DNA of 8,434 nucleotides from CANRIN01 sp964493515 (GTDB taxonomy: Bacteria; Bacillota; Clostridia; Oscillospirales; JAAYOS01). Positions 5,435 to 8,434 of the stretch are shown piece by piece. Each line of letters starts with the position of its first letter. Within the stretch, counting starts at the first letter, position 1. The position numbers were made by a program, and so were the translations under genes. Location: the NCBI GenBank assembly GCA_964493515.1, contig CAZBNJ010000055.1, forward strand, positions 1-8,434, given 5' to 3'. Under the pieces are notes generated by a model, which was given only the letters and a program-made list of their open reading frames with translations, did no database searches and was not told where the DNA came from.

Positions 5435-8434
5435 TTGAAGTTTTCAAGAGCAAACCGGTTGGTGCGCGGAATGATGCGCGGCAGCCGCAGGGATACGCTG
5501 CTGCTGTTCGCTGTCATAGCGCTGGTGGTGCTGTTCATGACCGCGTCGACGATATTTATCGACTCGCTCAACGAGAGCGAAACCGAGAACCGCAGGCAGA
5601 TGTACGGCAGTTGGCAGACGATGTTCTACGCCGCCGACGACACAACGCTTGAGAAGATGCTCGAGGTCGCGCCGGACACGCTGGCGGCGGAGTTTGTCGG
5701 CGAGCGCAGCGACATCGGCGTGGTAGCGGCTGCGTCCGAAGCCTGGCTTGAGCGCGGCTCGATAACCATGCGCGAGGGCGAGTTCCCGCAGAACAAGGGT
5801 GAGATAGCGCTGGTCGCGTCGTCGCTCACCGAGGACTACAAGGTGGGGGACACGATAAGTGTCGAGTACATTTACAGCAGCGTCTATCAGCAGGAGCGGC
5901 GCGTCGATATGACGGACGTCATCATGCAGTATGTAACAATAGACGACGAGCTTATCGCCGCTACGGTAGAGTACATGATGAAGCTGAACGCGACCCAGGA
6001 TAATTCTATACCATACGCGGAGATGACCCAGGAGCAGCGCGCCGGGCTTCGCGAGAAATACACCAAGTGGTTCGGAGAAATGGACGAGGACGGGCGTAGC
6101 CACTGGATAGCAAGCTGCGTGCAGTACGGTCAATATTACGACGAGAACGGCAATCATCTTTGGTTTGGAAGGGATGACGACCCCTGGAAGACCGGTGGCG
6201 GCACCCGTCGCCATGTCAATACATACGGCTACGAGGGCACAGATCTTAGGCTTCGGTCACACCAGCTCGTGACCTCCCTGCTCGGCGAAAAGTTTGGCGC
6301 GGACAGGGGCAGCGAGGTGCTGTCCGACGACTTTGACGACGAGCTTACCGCGTGGCGCGAGTACACGATAACCGGAATCATCGAGCCGTACGCCGAGCTG
6401 TGGGACGTGGGGCAGATGCAGCTTCCCGAGGCATTCGTTACCGAGAGCGAGGCTGACCATATGCGCGCCGCCATGGACGTGGTACGCGAGGGCGAGGAGG
6501 GGATGAACGAGTATTTCCCGCAGTACATCCTGCTGAGCTGCGACGATACCCTGACCGCGGGCGAGCTGTATGAAAAGCAGCTTCCGGTATACACAAACGA
6601 CGGCGAAGGCCGCTACTTTTTGCAGGTGGACGAGATTGAGGACGGCGTGAACGGATATTTCAGCGGCAAGCTTGCCGACGACCTTCCGCCGTATTTTCAG
6701 GATTATATCGACCAGGGACATATAAGCTCGGTCGTGTCCTTTACGTCCTGGTCGGGTGTGAACACCGAGACCGTGCTTGGCTCGGGCTTTGTGATGAACG
6801 ACCTTAGCGGTGTGCAGTACATAACCTTCCGCGAGGTGCGCAACAACGAGATAGGCGACAAACTGACGGCGTACCGACCCTTCCCGACCGACCATCTCTC
6901 CGCCGACTACGCCTATCAGACGCAGTCGGGCGAGATATTCCGCCTCAACTCGTTTGCCTATCCGCTCGCGGCAAGCACAGCCACCGGCGCGATGGGCGAG
7001 GTGATGAGCATCGCGATATACATCGTCGCGTTCTTCGCGGTGTTCCAGATCTATCTGGCGCAGTCCAGACGACGCAGCCGCCGCAGCTCGGTGATGAAGT
7101 CCATCGGCGCGACCGGCGGTCAGGTGTTTGCGATAAACCTGCTCGAGGGCGGGTACATAATCCTCGGCGCGCTGCCGATAGGCGTGGCGCTGGGACTCGG
7201 CGTGGCGTATGCCGCGTGTCGGCTGTCCGGCGACGGAATGATGTTTGTCGCCGACCCGAGGTCGATAGCGCTCGGCGTGCTCGGATGCGTGGGAGCGGTC
7301 GGCTTCGGAATGCTGCTGACCGGAGCGTTCACCGCGCGGATGACCGCCGGACGGGAGCGTCCGCAGCGTGAGCAGAAGCCGCGTCCCAAGGCAAAGCGCA
7401 TCGGTATGTTCAGGCGTATGCTGCGCATAACCGGCGCGCGTAAGACGGCGGCGCTCGTGCTGCTCGTCACGCTGTTCTGCGGGTCGCTCATCCTGTCGGT
7501 GTTCCTCGGCAACAACGCCTATGACGGCTATCGAAAGAATGTCGAGAGCGTAAACGCGCCCGACTATACGATGACGCTCAGCTACGGACTCGCGCAGCGC
7601 TACATCGAGGACACTGTCGAGACGATAACGGAGGGCGGCGGCATCGGCGAGCTGCTCGTCTACCCGGTCGCACGCTCGGTCGGCATCGTACTCGAAAACT
7701 ACGCCGAGTCAAATCCGGTGCTCGCCGAGCTTGCGTCGAGAGACGGAGAGGGCGGCGCGGTCCGCGAGATAAACGGCAGGGACGCGCTCGTGACCGACAT
7801 CTACGGCATGGATTTCGAGAGTGAGGACACGATAGCGAAGCTGTCCCCGTCGATAGCCGCGGGCAGTATCGACGTGTCGGCGCTGACAAAGGGCACGGCG
7901 TGCATTCTTGTCCTGCCGCGCGTGGACGACAAGCTGAACCTGTCCGCATCGCCGCGGGACGCGTACTTCAACGAGCCGCAGCAGGGCGGATTTGCGGTTG
8001 GAGACACGCTGAACTTTGTCAGCGAGGCACCCGCCCGCGTCGGCGAAAGCGTCGAGATGCGTGCATACGAGACGACCGCCAGGGTCTGCGCGGTGATATA
8101 TTCGACCGACCTGTATCCGTTCTCGCAGAGGACCGACGCGGTCACCGTCATCGGCGGCGAGCAGCTCATGCGTGCGCTCTATCCGCTGTCCGGCCGCCGC
8201 ATGAGCGCCGAGGAGGTCTCGATATACGAGTCGTTTACGATGGGACTTGTCGGCGAGAGCTACGGCCGCACCGAGATATACGGCTACGCCGAAAACTCGG
8301 ATACCGCCGGCGATGTGACCGCTTTCCGCGCGGCGCGTCTGCTCGGCGCGAAGATGCTCAACCACCATCCGGCGAACGTGAAGATGTACTCCGAAGCGAC
8401 CAACGGCATGATAATGATAGCCGCGCTCTGTGCC
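5435..8434 (+). CDS. FtsX-like ABC transporter permease, 3' end beyond the window
   Basis: Open for 1000 codons to the window edge without a stop, so the C-terminus is missing. The TTG at 5435 is chosen because GAAAGGAGGT lies seven bases upstream; the ATG at codon 13 has no comparable site. The N-terminus is basic (KFSRANRLVRGMMRGSRRD), followed by a span at about 22-42, typical of MacB/FtsX-type permeases. A very large extracytoplasmic domain follows (about 43-515), acidic and aromatic-rich. Next come three FtsX-core spans near 521-545, 572-592 and 612-634. SRRRSRRSSVMKSIGATGGQV between the first two is the conserved cytoplasmic coupling region. After a basic cytosolic linker (RERPQREQKPRPKAKR) a further span at about 670-692 starts a second half with its own outer domain (about 693-990). 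The window ends in a hydrophobic run. The partner ATPase is not in the window. The substrate is unknown; such permeases export peptides or lipids or sense antimicrobials. Confidence 0.88.
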   Translation, partial: MKFSRANRLVRGMMRGSRRDTLLLFAVIALVVLFMTASTIFIDSLNESETENRRQMYGSWQTMFYAADDTTLEKMLEVAPDTLAAEFVGERSDIGVVAAASEAWLERGSITMREGEFPQNKGEIALVASSLTEDYKVGDTISVEYIYSSVYQQERRVDMTDVIMQYVTIDDELIAATVEYMMKLNATQDNSIPYAEMTQEQRAGLREKYTKWFGEMDEDGRSHWIASCVQYGQYYDENGNHLWFGRDDDPWKTGGGTRRHVNTYGYEGTDLRLRSHQLVTSLLGEKFGADRGSEVLSDDFDDELTAWREYTITGIIEPYAELWDVGQMQLPEAFVTESEADHMRAAMDVVREGEEGMNEYFPQYILLSCDDTLTAGELYEKQLPVYTNDGEGRYFLQVDEIEDGVNGYFSGKLADDLPPYFQDYIDQGHISSVVSFTSWSGVNTETVLGSGFVMNDLSGVQYITFREVRNNEIGDKLTAYRPFPTDHLSADYAYQTQSGEIFRLNSFAYPLAASTATGAMGEVMSIAIYIVAFFAVFQIYLAQSRRRSRRSSVMKSIGATGGQVFAINLLEGGYIILGALPIGVALGLGVAYAACRLSGDGMMFVADPRSIALGVLGCVGAVGFGMLLTGAFTARMTAGRERPQREQKPRPKAKRIGMFRRMLRITGARKTAALVLLVTLFCGSLILSVFLGNNAYDGYRKNVESVNAPDYTMTLSYGLAQRYIEDTVETITEGGGIGELLVYPVARSVGIVLENYAESNPVLAELASRDGEGGAVREINGRDALVTDIYGMDFESEDTIAKLSPSIAAGSIDVSALTKGTACILVLPRVDDKLNLSASPRDAYFNEPQQGGFAVGDTLNFVSEAPARVGESVEMRAYETTARVCAVIYSTDLYPFSQRTDAVTVIGGEQLMRALYPLSGRRMSAEEVSIYESFTMGLVGESYGRTEIYGYAENSDTAGDVTAFRAARLLGAKMLNHHPANVKMYSEATNGMIMIAALCA

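Noticed and set aside
5444..6214. Long minus-strand open frame of 256 codons inside the permease region
   Set aside because: It is antisense to the continuous 1000-codon permease frame, its translation is His/Arg/Val-rich as expected from mirrored GC-rich codons, and it has no ribosome site.
1..8434. CRISPR arrays, tRNA or rRNA genes, insertion sequences
   Set aside because: No regularly spaced repeats, cloverleaf-like or rRNA-like sequence, transposase or terminal inverted repeats were seen on either strand.

Overview
The window reads as a gene-dense, GC-rich chromosome segment of a Clostridia-type Firmicute, probably an uncultured gut lineage. The evidence for this is strong GGAGG-type ribosome binding sites, TTG and GTG starts, sigma-A-like promoters, frequent ATA isoleucine codons despite high GC, and gene types typical of Firmicutes (membrane-anchored HtrA with a Pro/Glu-rich cytosolic tail, QueH, long FtsX-type permease). 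No taxonomic marker gene is present, so the assignment is inference.

Layout: (1) 18-1622, plus strand: a membrane-anchored HtrA/DegP-type serine protease with one PDZ domain, whose true start may lie left of the window. (2) 1654-1684: a bidirectional terminator between converging genes, followed at 1682-1711 by three DnaA-box-like 9-mers. (3) 2891-1723, minus strand: a compact three-gene phage-type lysis cassette, in order a small membrane/coiled-coil protein, a two-span holin-like protein and a GH25 muramidase with an SLH-like tail. The genes overlap or nearly touch, and no other phage gene is visible. (4) 2892-3080: a divergent intergenic region with a clear pyrG promoter and a 9-bp inverted repeat. 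(5) 3081-4682, plus: pyrG (CTP synthase). (6) a hairpin, then 4750-5280, plus: queH (epoxyqueuosine reductase). (7) 5281-5434: a regulatory-looking intergenic region with a 12-bp dyad, a full-consensus extended -10 promoter and a hairpin at the predicted transcript start. (8) 5435 to the window end, plus: a very long FtsX-like ABC transporter permease, open for 1000 codons with no stop.

The housekeeping genes (protease, pyrG, queH) are ordinary. The points most worth a second look are the isolated lysis cassette lodged between htrA and pyrG, the dense regulatory region in front of the permease, the DnaA-box-like cluster, and a Gln-to-His change at a glutamine-pocket position of the CTP synthase.
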